Shown piece after piece: positions 17,380 to 27,763 of a DNA stretch of 64,000 nucleotides (position 1 is its first letter; the number at the start of each line of letters is the position of its first letter). The stretch covers positions 903,547 through 967,546 of the forward strand of contig NZ_KI911559.1 in assembly GCF_000515255.1 (NCBI RefSeq), written 5' to 3'. The translations under genes and the position numbers were made by a program. The DNA comes from Rhodovibrio salinarum DSM 9154 (GTDB taxonomy: Bacteria; Pseudomonadota; Alphaproteobacteria; Kiloniellales; Rhodovibrionaceae). The notes under the pieces were generated by a model, which saw only the letters and a list, made by a program, of their open reading frames with translations, was not told where the DNA came from and searched no databases.

Positions 17380-17976
17380 CTAGCGCAGCCAGGCGATTCG
17401 GCTGTCGGCGTCGTAGTGCAGCAGAATCCGGTCGGCCAGGCGGAACACCCGTTCGTGCTGTAGCGCCAGGAAGACGCCGGTATCGTTCAGCGCGACCGTG
17501 CCGACGGCCTGCGTCTCGTCCGCCAAACGCACCCGCCACATTTCCAGGTATAGCGCATCAAGGCCCCGCGCAGCGCGATCGAGCGCGGCGAGGAAGGCCC
17601 GCTCCCGGTAGGCCTGCTGGGTGGTTTCGTGCGGGGCGGGGGTATCCGCGATCGCCGCGCAGGTGCGCGTGACCCGACTCAAAAACGGCCGCCAGGCCGG
17701 ATCGGCCAGACGCTTCTGCGCCCAGCCGCAGCCATAACTAACCGTTTCGAGATCGCGATCCGGCTGGGCGCTTGCCGCGGGGGCCGCTGATTGAGACGAC
17801 GTCTGGACGGCGGCGGACTGAAACGGCTCTGCCGTGGCCGTCGCGGCCATGAACGCGATCGCGAGTGCGATGATGCCCGCAAGGAGAAGTCCGCGAACAT
17901 CGGGTGTCGCGCGCACAGCGGCGCGCGGCGGACGGGGGTGGTGCATCCGGAATTGCGGGGGGCAGCGGTACAGCAT
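17380..17976 (-). CDS. Hypothetical exported or membrane-anchored protein
   Basis: From ATG 17976, preceded by GGGAGA, the protein has 198 residues. A hydrophobic segment lies at about 28-47 (LLLAGIIALAIAFMAATATA) after a basic N-terminus, consistent with a signal peptide cleaved near ATA-EPF. The mature part is a helical domain of about 150 residues with two cysteines (YGCGW and TCAAIA) that could pair. Family not recognised. An ATG at 17946 is an alternative start. Confidence 0.5.
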   Translation of the reverse strand: MLYRCPPQFRMHHPRPPRAAVRATPDVRGLLLAGIIALAIAFMAATATAEPFQSAAVQTSSQSAAPAASAQPDRDLETVSYGCGWAQKRLADPAWRPFLSRVTRTCAAIADTPAPHETTQQAYRERAFLAALDRAARGLDALYLEMWRVRLADETQAVGTVALNDTGVFLALQHERVFRLADRILLHYDADSRIAWLR

Positions 17977-18256
17977 CGGCGGTCTCCCAAACCGGGCCCT
18001 GCACGCGGGCAGAACGTGATCGATGACCGCGCAGCGCACATCGGCGCTGCGGGCCAAGGTTCCCCCTCCCCAGGCACGTCATCCAGCCGCTCGCCCACGG
18101 CAGGGCGATCAACCGGCGTCGTCTGCAAGCGATGACTGGTATAGGCTTGCAACCGGAGCTTCACAAAAGCTTAACATGCCCGCCTTGGCGAGAAGGCAGG
18201 TTTTCACCGTGTACCGCTTAAGGGGGATCAGGGCAGGGCGCCCGCTCGTGGGCTGA

Positions 18257-18454
18257 ACAAAAAAATGCCCCGGAACCGATAGGTTCCGGGGCAAGTCGAA
18301 CAGGGAGGCTTCACGTCTGGGAGACGTAGGACCCGTAGGCCCTCTTCCGGGCAACGTGCCCGGAAAACACCGGCGAAAACGCCGGAAAACCAACGATGCC
18401 GCGTTGCAGCATCCGTTACCCGTAATCTATTCACTCCTATCCCTGAGAGAAGTG
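18257..18454 (-). ncRNA. Candidate structured RNA: chain of seven hairpins ending in a terminator
   Basis: No gene is supported here. Reading leftward, hairpins occur at 18454-18432 (7 bp), 18413-18395 (8 bp), 18385-18370 (6 bp, UUUU loop), 18365-18345 (8 bp), 18342-18329 (5 bp, cUACGg tetraloop), 18327-18313 (6 bp) and 18292-18267 (11 bp, 4-nt loop). The last is followed by seven T residues, a textbook terminator. The UACG loop with C-G closing and the T-run both fix the minus strand as sense. No tRNA, SRP RNA, tmRNA or RNase P signature was found. Confidence 0.55.
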
Positions 18455-18841
18455 GTGAGGCGACACGGGTGCTATGCCGCTTCCGCATAGCTTTTGAACC
18501 GGCAAGCAGTTACGGCTTCAAGAACCAACGCTGTGCGCCCCCACAGGGTTCGCACATACACAAATATGTCACACCTATTGGGTGCGACGACGACTGCATT
18601 TGTGAGCTTTGGCTTTCTTGATGGGGCCAACTCCAGAAGGTCTGGGCTGGCATGCCATAGGCCCCGAAATGGGGCGTATCGTTTACGCCACGGGTATTTT
18701 CCGGTGGGATAGACGAATCGGTTCGACCGCCTGCCAGGGGCAAGATCGGGCACGCTTGGCTCGTTGTGCCCGATCTTGCGTGAACAGCGACGTGGGGCGC
18801 GCGGCTCAGGTTGAAGGTGGATCGTCCTCAGTGATTGCGCG
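18455..18841. other. Gene-free stretch with two inverted repeats
   Basis: GCTATGC/GCATAGC arms (18471-18477 and 18485-18491) lie just upstream of the candidate RNA and could be a promoter operator. A perfect 12-bp repeat CAAGATCGGGCA (18741-18752) and TGCCCGATCTTG (18767-18778) lies just after the LysR stop and may help end its transcript, though no T-run follows. I see no coding region in between; it is less GC-rich than the flanks. Confidence 0.4.
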
Positions 18842-19789
18842 CTAGAAACGCGACTCCGCCACCTGGCGCAGCAGGAAGTCCCGGAACACCTGGATGCGCT
18901 TACTGGAGCGCATCTCTTCTGGATAGACGAAGTAGGCGTCGATCTGCGGCCCTTCGAGTTCCGGTAGCACGCGCACAAGGTCGTTGGCGCCCTGGACCAT
19001 GAACTCCGGCAGGGCGCCGAGCCCGACACCGTTCCGCACCGCGCGCATGATCGCGTAGACGTTGTTCACCGTCATCACCGGCCGGCGCAGCTTGCCGCTG
19101 TTCTGGCCCGTGCGCAGCAGCCAGTTCACATCCGGCACGGGCGGGCGCAGGTCGTCGCCGTAGACTACCACCCGGTGGTTGTCGATGTCTGCCGCGTCGT
19201 GGGGCATGCCGAAGCGCTTGATATAGCCCGGCGAGGCGTAGACGTGCATGTGCACGGTGAACAGGTGACGCTGGATCAGGTCGCCCTGGCGTGGCGGCGA
19301 CAGGCGGATCGCCACGTCGGCCTCGCGCATCGACAGGTCGAGTTCCCGGTCCTCCAGCAGCATGTGCGTCTCGATCTCCGGGTAGACCTCGACGAAATCG
19401 CCCATGCGCGGCGCCAGCCAGGTCGACCCGAGCGCAACCGTGGTGGTGATCCGCAGCGGACCTTTCGGGCGGTCCTTGCTCTCGGTCAGCTGCGCTTCGG
19501 TCATGGCGAGCTTGCCGAACACCTCGTGCGCGGTGCGGTACAGCAACTCGCCCTGTTCGGTCAGGATCAGACCGCGTGCGTGTCGGTGGAACAGCGGGAC
19601 GCGCAGCGACTCCTCAAGCGCCGAGATCTGCCGGCTGACCGCCGATTGGCTCAGGTTCAGGAGATCGCCCGCGTGGGTGAAGCTGCCCGCCTCGGCTACG
19701 GCGTGAAAGACGCGCAGCTTGTCCCAGTCCATGATCGACGGACTAGGCCCGACAGGGCCCTTGCTGCTGGTGCCCAGGATTTGGTTCAT
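18842..19789 (-). CDS. LysR family transcriptional regulator
   Basis: DNA-binding regulator of 315 residues from ATG 19789; the core HTH starts at MDWDKLRVFHAVAEAGSFT (19732), which is the alternative start. The recognition helix is LNLSQSAVSRQISALEE. The C-terminal effector domain begins near residue 110 (GPLRITTTVALGSTWLAPR) with the periplasmic-binding-protein-like fold. It lies next to trxB on the same strand, downstream of it, with a 253-bp gap. Effector unknown; the trxB neighbour hints at redox, but that is weak. Confidence 0.88.
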   Translation of the reverse strand: MNQILGTSSKGPVGPSPSIMDWDKLRVFHAVAEAGSFTHAGDLLNLSQSAVSRQISALEESLRVPLFHRHARGLILTEQGELLYRTAHEVFGKLAMTEAQLTESKDRPKGPLRITTTVALGSTWLAPRMGDFVEVYPEIETHMLLEDRELDLSMREADVAIRLSPPRQGDLIQRHLFTVHMHVYASPGYIKRFGMPHDAADIDNHRVVVYGDDLRPPVPDVNWLLRTGQNSGKLRRPVMTVNNVYAIMRAVRNGVGLGALPEFMVQGANDLVRVLPELEGPQIDAYFVYPEEMRSSKRIQVFRDFLLRQVAESRF

Positions 19790-20042
19790 GACTGGTAGCT
19801 CATCTGTCCCAGCGCCTACTTCCCTGTTGTTGTCCAGAATGACGGCTGGCATTTGCCGCGTCATTCCGTGTTTTGTTATCCGACCGGCCGCAGCATATTG
19901 CACGGATCCTGGCCGATTATTCGCATTTTTAACTCAGAAACACTTGCGCGGCGAGAGTAAGCCGACGCCGTTGGGGTGCGCAACCAACGTGCCAGTGAGC
20001 GAACGGTGGCGCGCAAAGCCCCGGTTTCAGAGTGTCAGCGGT

Positions 20043-21011
20043 TTATTGCGCCGCCTCGCTCGGCGCGATCTCCTGCTCGGCCAGGAACTTTTCCGCCTCC
20101 AGCGCGGCCATGCAGCCCATGCCGGCGGCCGTGACCGCTTGACGGTAGACCTTGTCGCGCACGTCGCCGGCGGCAAAGACGCCTGGGATCTTGGTGGCAG
20201 TGGAATCCGGGGCGGTGAGGATATAGCCCTCGTCATCCATGTCGAGCTGGCCTCGGAACAGCTTGGTCGCCGGGTCGTGGCCGATCGCGATGAACACACC
20301 GGCGAGCGGCAGCTCGTAGCTCTCGCCGGTCTTGCGCGACTTCAGCCGTACGGCCGTTACGCCGGGCGGGTTCTGTTGCCCCAGGATCTCGTCGACCTCG
20401 TGCGACCAGGCAACGTCGATCTTCGGGTTGTTGAACAGGCGGGTCTGCAGCGTTTTGTCGGCGCGTAGCTCGTCGCGCCGGTGCACCAGCGTGACCTTGT
20501 TCGCGAAGTTGGTCAGGAACAGTGCTTCCTCGGCGGCCGTGTTGCCGCCGCCCACCACGGCCACTTCCTGCCCGCGGTAGAAGAAGCCATCGCAGGTCGC
20601 GCAGGCGGAAACGCCGGCGCCCATGAAGGTCGTCTCGCTCTCCAGCCCCAGCCAGCGGGCCTGCGCACCGGTCGCGATGATCAGCGAATCGCTCCAATAG
20701 ACAGTGCCCGAATCGCTATCGCAGCGGAACGGCCGATGCGACAGGTCGACGTGGGTGATGATGTCCTGAATGATTTCGGTGCCGACGTTGCGGGCCTGCT
20801 GCTGCATCTGCTCCATCAGCCAAGGGCCCTGGATCGGATCGGCGAAACCGGGATAGTTCTCGACGTCGGTGGTGATCGACAGCTGACCGCCCGGCTCCAG
20901 CCCCTGGACCAGCACCGGCTTGAGGTTGGCCCGTGCGGCGTAGACGGCGGCGGTGTAGCCGGCCGGCCCGGAGCCGATGATCAGAACCTTGTGGTGGCGT
21001 TCGTCGGCCAT
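20043..21011 (-). CDS. trxB: Thioredoxin reductase
   Basis: FAD/NADPH enzyme of 322 residues that reduces thioredoxin. The FAD site is VLIIGSGPAGYTAA (9-22), the redox pair is C137-C140 in ACATCDGFF, the NADPH site is VAVVGGGNTAAEEA, and the FAD tail is PGVFAAGDVRDK. I took ATG 21011 (MADERHHK); the open frame extends to 21173 but that part is non-homologous and Arg/Pro rich. It is divergent from the sensor kinase gene. Confidence 0.95.
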   Translation of the reverse strand: MADERHHKVLIIGSGPAGYTAAVYAARANLKPVLVQGLEPGGQLSITTDVENYPGFADPIQGPWLMEQMQQQARNVGTEIIQDIITHVDLSHRPFRCDSDSGTVYWSDSLIIATGAQARWLGLESETTFMGAGVSACATCDGFFYRGQEVAVVGGGNTAAEEALFLTNFANKVTLVHRRDELRADKTLQTRLFNNPKIDVAWSHEVDEILGQQNPPGVTAVRLKSRKTGESYELPLAGVFIAIGHDPATKLFRGQLDMDDEGYILTAPDSTATKIPGVFAAGDVRDKVYRQAVTAAGMGCMAALEAEKFLAEQEIAPSEAAQ

Positions 21012-21253
21012 GTCGGCGGCACTCCTTCGCGCTCTCGTCGTCGCGCGGCCGGGCATGGCGCGCGATGGGCAGTGATGGGCGGGGCGACTCGGCAGGCCCG
21101 AGATCGTCGGCCGCCCGATTGTCGTGGTGTCCGATGGAACTGCTAAGGTAAGGGTGCTGTTGCCCCGGCGCAACGCATCGCGGGCGATCGTCGCAACGCG
21201 GTGAGAAGTGGCGCGAACGGGATTGCCAGAGCGTGCTAGGCTGCCGCCCGCCC

Positions 21254-22627
21254 ATGGCCGATAATGTTGATCTGCCCAGCCTCACCCAAGCCGATCCGGC
21301 GCGCCCGAAGCGCGAACCGGTCATCAAACGTGTCCTGCCGCGAACCCTGTTCGGGCGGGCGCTGCTGATCATGGTGACGCCGGTCATCGTCGTGCAGGCG
21401 ATCAGCGCTTTCGTTTTCTTCGACCGCCACTACGACACCACCACCCAGCGGCTGGCGCAGGGGCTCGCCGGGCAGATCGCCGCCACGGTGGCAATGCTGG
21501 AGCGCGAGGACATCGGGCTCAGCCGTAACGAGGTGTTCAATCTGGCGCAGCGAACGATGTGGCTGTCGCTGTCGTTCGAGGAGGACAAGCGCCTGCCCGA
21601 GGACCTGCCGCCGCCGCAGAACACCATCCTGGACACGCGGCTGGTCGATGCGTTGCAGGAGCGCCTTGCCTATCCGTTCGCGATCGACACCTACACCCTG
21701 CCCGAGGATGTGCGGGTCTGGGTGGAGACCGACAACGGGTTGCTGCGCGTGGTGGTGTCGCGCAAGCGGCTGTTCTCCTCCACGACCTATCTGCTGGTTT
21801 TCTGGACGGTTGGCACCGCGGCTTTGCTGGTGCCAATCGCGCTGATCTTCATGCGCAATCAGGTCCGGCCGATTCGCCGGCTCGCGATCGCTGCCGAACG
21901 GTTCGGCAAGGGCCAGGATGTGCCGTCCTTTAAGCCGGAGGGGGCGCAGGAGGTGCGTCAGGCATCCAGCGCGTTCATCAAGATGCGCGAGCGCATCAAG
22001 CGCCAGATCCAGCAGCGCACCGAGATGCTGGCCGGCGTCAGCCACGACCTGCGGACCCCGCTCACCCGGATGAAGCTGCAGTTGGCGATGCTGGAAGGCA
22101 CACCGGAGGCGGACTCCTTGAAGGAGGACGTCACCGAGATGGAGCGCATGATCGAGGGGTACCTCGCCTTCGCCCGCGGTGAGGGGACGGAAATGCCGGA
22201 GATCACCTCGATCGGCGATCTGGTGCGCGATGTCGTCGACCGGATCACGCGCGAGGCCGGGCATGTCGACCTACATATCGAGCACGACTGCGATCTGCCG
22301 CTCCGGCGCGAGGTGATGCGCCGGGCGATCGGCAACCTGGTGTCCAACGCCGTGCGCTATGGTGACGTCGTTTCCGTACGCGTGGGCCGACGCGGCAACA
22401 CGGTCGAGGTCACGGTGGATGACGACGGCCCCGGCATCCCGCAGGAAAAGCGGGAGGAGGTGTTCCGCCCCTTCCACCGCCTGGATTCCTCGCGCAACCC
22501 GTTGACCGGCGGGACAGGCCTGGGTTTGACGATCGCGCGCGACGTGGTGCGGGGGCACGGCGGCGACCTGCTGTTGGAGCAGGCCCCCGGTGGCGGCCTG
22601 CGCGCCCGGGTGCAGCTGCCGGCGTAG
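21254..22627 (+). CDS. Membrane sensor histidine kinase (EnvZ-like)
   Basis: Protein of 457 residues. TM1 is at 35-56, a periplasmic domain of about 120 residues follows, TM2 is at 177-200, then HAMP (RNQVRPIRRLAIAAERFGKG). The HisKA site is GVSHDLRTPLTRMK (H264) and the ATPase has NLVSNAVRYGD, DDGPGIP and TGGTGLGLTI. This is the OmpR-partner class. No response regulator is adjacent, so its partner lies elsewhere. GTG at 21233 is an alternative start; neither has a strong ribosome binding site. Confidence 0.9.
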   Translation: MADNVDLPSLTQADPARPKREPVIKRVLPRTLFGRALLIMVTPVIVVQAISAFVFFDRHYDTTTQRLAQGLAGQIAATVAMLEREDIGLSRNEVFNLAQRTMWLSLSFEEDKRLPEDLPPPQNTILDTRLVDALQERLAYPFAIDTYTLPEDVRVWVETDNGLLRVVVSRKRLFSSTTYLLVFWTVGTAALLVPIALIFMRNQVRPIRRLAIAAERFGKGQDVPSFKPEGAQEVRQASSAFIKMRERIKRQIQQRTEMLAGVSHDLRTPLTRMKLQLAMLEGTPEADSLKEDVTEMERMIEGYLAFARGEGTEMPEITSIGDLVRDVVDRITREAGHVDLHIEHDCDLPLRREVMRRAIGNLVSNAVRYGDVVSVRVGRRGNTVEVTVDDDGPGIPQEKREEVFRPFHRLDSSRNPLTGGTGLGLTIARDVVRGHGGDLLLEQAPGGGLRARVQLPA

Positions 22628-22669
22628 GGTGTCTTCCCGGCGCATCCGGGGCGAACTGTTCGCCGCGTA

Positions 22670-23074
22670 TCAGTGCGGCGGCGTCACGTCTTTCAGGTCG
22701 GCCGCTGGCGCCCGTTTCGCGAGTTCGCGCTTCAGCAGTTCGACGTTGCGGCGGTTCGCCTTGAAGCCGACGTCGAACAGGTCGCCGGCGACCGGAATAC
22801 TGCCGACCAGCAGGTCGATGCCGACGTTGGCGGCCATGTGCGCGACCACATGGGGCGGCAGGCCGAGGTCCCAGGCGCGCACCGCTAGGTAGCCCGAAAG
22901 CGCGCCAGTCAGCGCGTCGCCGACGCCGGGGATCAGACCAATGATCCCGTCCAGCCCGAAGCGCACGCGCGTCCCCGGCACGCGGAAGATGTCGTCCAGA
23001 ACCCGCGCCAGCGTCTCCAACCGGGCGATCTGGCGCTCTGTGGCTTCGCGGTCGGACGTTTCGGGACGGGTCAC
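22670..23074 (-). CDS. DUF4112 domain protein
   Basis: Protein of 134 residues from a GTG start that overlaps the stop of the upstream ELM1-like gene (GTGA), so translation is coupled. The DUF4112 pattern is clear: LETLARVLDDIFRVPGTRVRFGLDGIIGLIPGVGD at about 20-54 (given here by position), then a membrane-associated LLVGSIPVAGDLFDVGFKAN. The two Gly-Asp motifs and short hydrophobic segments suggest a membrane-embedded re-entrant fold. Function unknown. Confidence 0.8.
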   Translation of the reverse strand: MTRPETSDREATERQIARLETLARVLDDIFRVPGTRVRFGLDGIIGLIPGVGDALTGALSGYLAVRAWDLGLPPHVVAHMAANVGIDLLVGSIPVAGDLFDVGFKANRRNVELLKRELAKRAPAADLKDVTPPH

Positions 23075-24156
23075 TCGGTTTTCAGCCTTGCGCGGTGCTT
23101 GTCCAGCCAGGCTTTCACTTTGCCGGCGGCACGGCGGGTTTCGTCCAGTGGTTGGACCGCCCGGCCGGCGAGTTGGCCATCGAACGGTCGGGCGATGCCA
23201 AGATCGCGTAGCTGGGCGTGGAACCGGTCGAACTTTGGCTTGCCGCCGGTCAGCGCCACCACCTGCACCGGCCGGCCCGTCGAGGCCGCCTCGCAGGCCA
23301 TGGTCACGCTGTCCTCGCTGACAATGATCTCTTCCGCGTGGGCAAGGAAGCCGAAATAGGGGTTTTCCCCTTCGCTGACCCCGGCCTGGTAGAACACGTG
23401 CGGCATCTCGGCGAGCGCGGCCCGTAGATAGCCCGCGTTCTCCTCGCCGGTGCGCCGGCTGGTGGTGACCATAAAGCTGCACCCGGTACGCTCCTGCATC
23501 GCGGTGAGGTCCTGGGCCAGCTGCCGTGCGGTCTCGGGTGTCAGGCGATGGGCCTTGCTGTTGCCGCCGATCAGCACGGCGATGCGCGGCCGGGGCAGGT
23601 CGCGCACCAGGGGATGGAATTGCCGATAGGCTTCGTCCAGGCGCTTACGCGTCACCCGCGTGAGCGCGCCTACCACCGGAATCACAGTTGGGCCGGCGAC
23701 GTCGTCGTGGCGCGGGGCGACCACCGCGTCGAACCCTGCCGGGTCAAGCGGTGGTGCCTGAACGAACACCGTAAAGGTTGTCCCGCTGCTGGCCTGGCGC
23801 ACGGCGAGCGCCGGGGCGGCAGCTTTGCGGCCACTGGCGATCAGCACGTCCGGCCAGGGCGGGGCGAGCGTGTCGCCGCTGCGCGACAGCGCCGCGAGCG
23901 GACGCAGCCACAGCTTGGGCGGCAGCCAGCGCCAGGGCGCGCGCAGTTGAATGCGCTTGACCGTTGGTCGTAACCCCAGGGCTTCCGCCAGTCCGAGGCA
24001 CTGGTTCTCGGTGCCGGCCATACCTTCTGTAACCACCCAGCAGGTGCGCGCCGGCGCGGTGGCAACGGGGGGCGGCCGTCGGCGCGCGGGCCGGCTGCTG
24101 GCGGGCGCGGTGCTTTCGGGGCTCGTGGTTGGCGGGGCGTTGTGGGGTGCGGACAT
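23071..24156 (-). CDS. ELM1 (mitochondrial fission factor)-like family protein
   Basis: From ATG 24156, 361 residues. A Pro/Ala-rich N-terminus of about 37 residues precedes a glycosyltransferase-B-like fold with CWVVTEGMAGTENQC, LIASGRKAAAPAL, PRIAVLIGGNSKAHRL and VSEDSVTMACEAASTGRPV. This family (DUF1022) is related to plant ELM1; in bacteria it may act on nucleotide-sugar or envelope substrates, which is unproven. It is coupled by overlap to the DUF4112 gene and divergent from the AsnC-type regulator. The longer upstream open frame to 24729 is antisense to that regulator. Confidence 0.8.
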   Translation of the reverse strand: MSAPHNAPPTTSPESTAPASSRPARRRPPPVATAPARTCWVVTEGMAGTENQCLGLAEALGLRPTVKRIQLRAPWRWLPPKLWLRPLAALSRSGDTLAPPWPDVLIASGRKAAAPALAVRQASSGTTFTVFVQAPPLDPAGFDAVVAPRHDDVAGPTVIPVVGALTRVTRKRLDEAYRQFHPLVRDLPRPRIAVLIGGNSKAHRLTPETARQLAQDLTAMQERTGCSFMVTTSRRTGEENAGYLRAALAEMPHVFYQAGVSEGENPYFGFLAHAEEIIVSEDSVTMACEAASTGRPVQVVALTGGKPKFDRFHAQLRDLGIARPFDGQLAGRAVQPLDETRRAAGKVKAWLDKHRARLKTE

Positions 24157-24285
24157 GACGGGCGCGAGCGTGCATGCCCGGATGCCGGGTGACAAGCGCC
24201 ATGGGCGCGATCTGCTCTTGGAACGCTGGCCGGCTTGCGAGTAATATCCTTTCGCAAAAGCCCCGTCCCATTGGAGGAATCGAAT

Positions 24286-24783
24286 ATGCGGCGCGTCAAG
24301 CTCGACCGGATCGACCTGCGGATCCTGCAAGATCTGCAGACCGACGGGCGAATTACCAATGTGGAGCTGGCGCGCCGGGCCGGAATTTCCGCGCCGCCGT
24401 GTCTGCGGCGTGTGCGCGCGCTGGAAGAAGCGGGCTATATCCGCGGCTTCCACGCCGATCTGGAGCCGATGCGCCTGGGCTACGAGGTCGTCTTTTTCGC
24501 CCTTGTGGGGCTGGATAGCCAAAGCGAATCGGTCTTGACCGATTTCGAGGAGCGCATGCGCGCCTGGGCCGAGGTGCGCGAGTGCAACATGTGCCGGGGG
24601 CCACACGACTTTCTGCTCAAACTCGTCGCGCGGAATACCGCACACGAGAACGAGCTGACAACCCAACTCACCAGTGCCCCGCACGTCGCCACCGTGCAGA
24701 CCATCCAGGTCATTCGCACCAGCAAGCATGAGCCCGGCGTGCCCATCGAGGCCGAAGCGGCGCTGGCCGACGAGGAAACCTAA
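24286..24783 (+). CDS. Lrp/AsnC family transcriptional regulator
   Basis: Regulator of 165 residues, start ATG 24286 with GGAGG 9 bases upstream. The N-terminal HTH is IDLRILQDLQTDGRITNVEL through ISAPPCLRRVRALEEAG; the C-terminal RAM/ligand domain is from about 65 to 150. Such proteins sense amino acids and form octamers. The C-terminal extension KHEPGVPIEAEAALADEET is acidic. It is divergent from the ELM1-like gene. Confidence 0.9.
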   Translation: MRRVKLDRIDLRILQDLQTDGRITNVELARRAGISAPPCLRRVRALEEAGYIRGFHADLEPMRLGYEVVFFALVGLDSQSESVLTDFEERMRAWAEVRECNMCRGPHDFLLKLVARNTAHENELTTQLTSAPHVATVQTIQVIRTSKHEPGVPIEAEAALADEET

Positions 24784-24988
24784 AGCCGCGTATCCTGCGG
24801 CCGCCAGGGGAGGGCGACGGCATTCGTTCCGGGGAGGGCGCTGCCATGCTTCCTCGCCGGAGAATCATGGCTGGAACAATGGCCGTGCACGATCACGACC
24901 TGGCGCTGGTGCCAGCGATCGCGACCTGTCTTGTTGAAGTCAGCGCGGGGATAACGCACGGGTAGGGGCAACCGTCTCTGATTTGGCC

Positions 24989-25195
24989 CTAGTCGCCGCC
25001 CGATTTACCGCCGCCGCCGGAGCGGTTGGAGACGGTGCGCACACCCTCTCCGCTGCGCCAGGCATGCGTGCTCTTGCACGCTTTGCAGATTCGCTCGCCG
25101 GCCCAAGCGCTCTCGAATTCTGTCTGGCAGCGCAGGCAGATGCGGATTTTCGGCGGAGCGGGTTCGTGTTCGGGAAAGTCGATATCGGTGCTCAT
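24989..25195 (-). CDS. Small zinc-ribbon protein
   Basis: Protein of 68 residues with two CxxC pairs (CLRCQTEFESAWAGERICKAC), a single zinc ribbon, and a Gly/Ser-rich tail. The start is ATG 25195 with a weak ribosome site. Similar tiny ribbon proteins occur in alphaproteobacteria without known function. It is separate from its neighbours. Confidence 0.6.
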   Translation of the reverse strand: MSTDIDFPEHEPAPPKIRICLRCQTEFESAWAGERICKACKSTHAWRSGEGVRTVSNRSGGGGKSGGD

Positions 25196-25313
25196 GCCAC
25201 TAGATATAGGTTACGCGAAGGGGATTTCCTGAAATTTCAGCTATTTTTAACATCTTTACCGGGTGACGGTGGCGAAAAAAGGGCGTGTCCTGCGCTACGT
25301 GCGTCAGGGCAGG

Positions 25314-25352
25314 GTAAAAAAACGCCCAGGCACGCTTATCGCGGCCTGGGCG
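25314..25352 (-). terminator. Rho-independent terminator downstream of rpoD
   Basis: Stem CGCCCAGGC (25323-25331) with GCCTGGGCG (25344-25352), followed on the minus strand by seven T residues. It is the likely end of the dnaG-rpoD transcript, 124 bases after the rpoD stop. Confidence 0.8.
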
Positions 25353-25475
25353 CACTAAATCGAACTTAGTCTCGGATTCCCCAGCGAAGGGGCGGCCGAA
25401 CAAGCAGGTCAGGAGAACCGATTCCCACGCCTTCAGATAAACAGGCGCGGATAACCGGCTCCGGGATCGGGTCTC

Positions 25476-27650
<2,175 letters not shown>

Positions 27651-27763
27651 CGGCACCTCTGCCCCAATCAAAGACCCAAGCTGTCACCCTCGAACGCGGA
27701 CAAGGACGCAAACTCCCGAACCTCTTGATCCGGAGCTTGCGCCCGCGTGACGCGCTGTCAGCC

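Noticed and set aside
18257..18454. 6S RNA, SRP RNA, tmRNA or RNase P RNA
   Set aside because: The ends do not pair into a long closing stem with a central bubble, and none of the conserved cores of the other RNAs is present.
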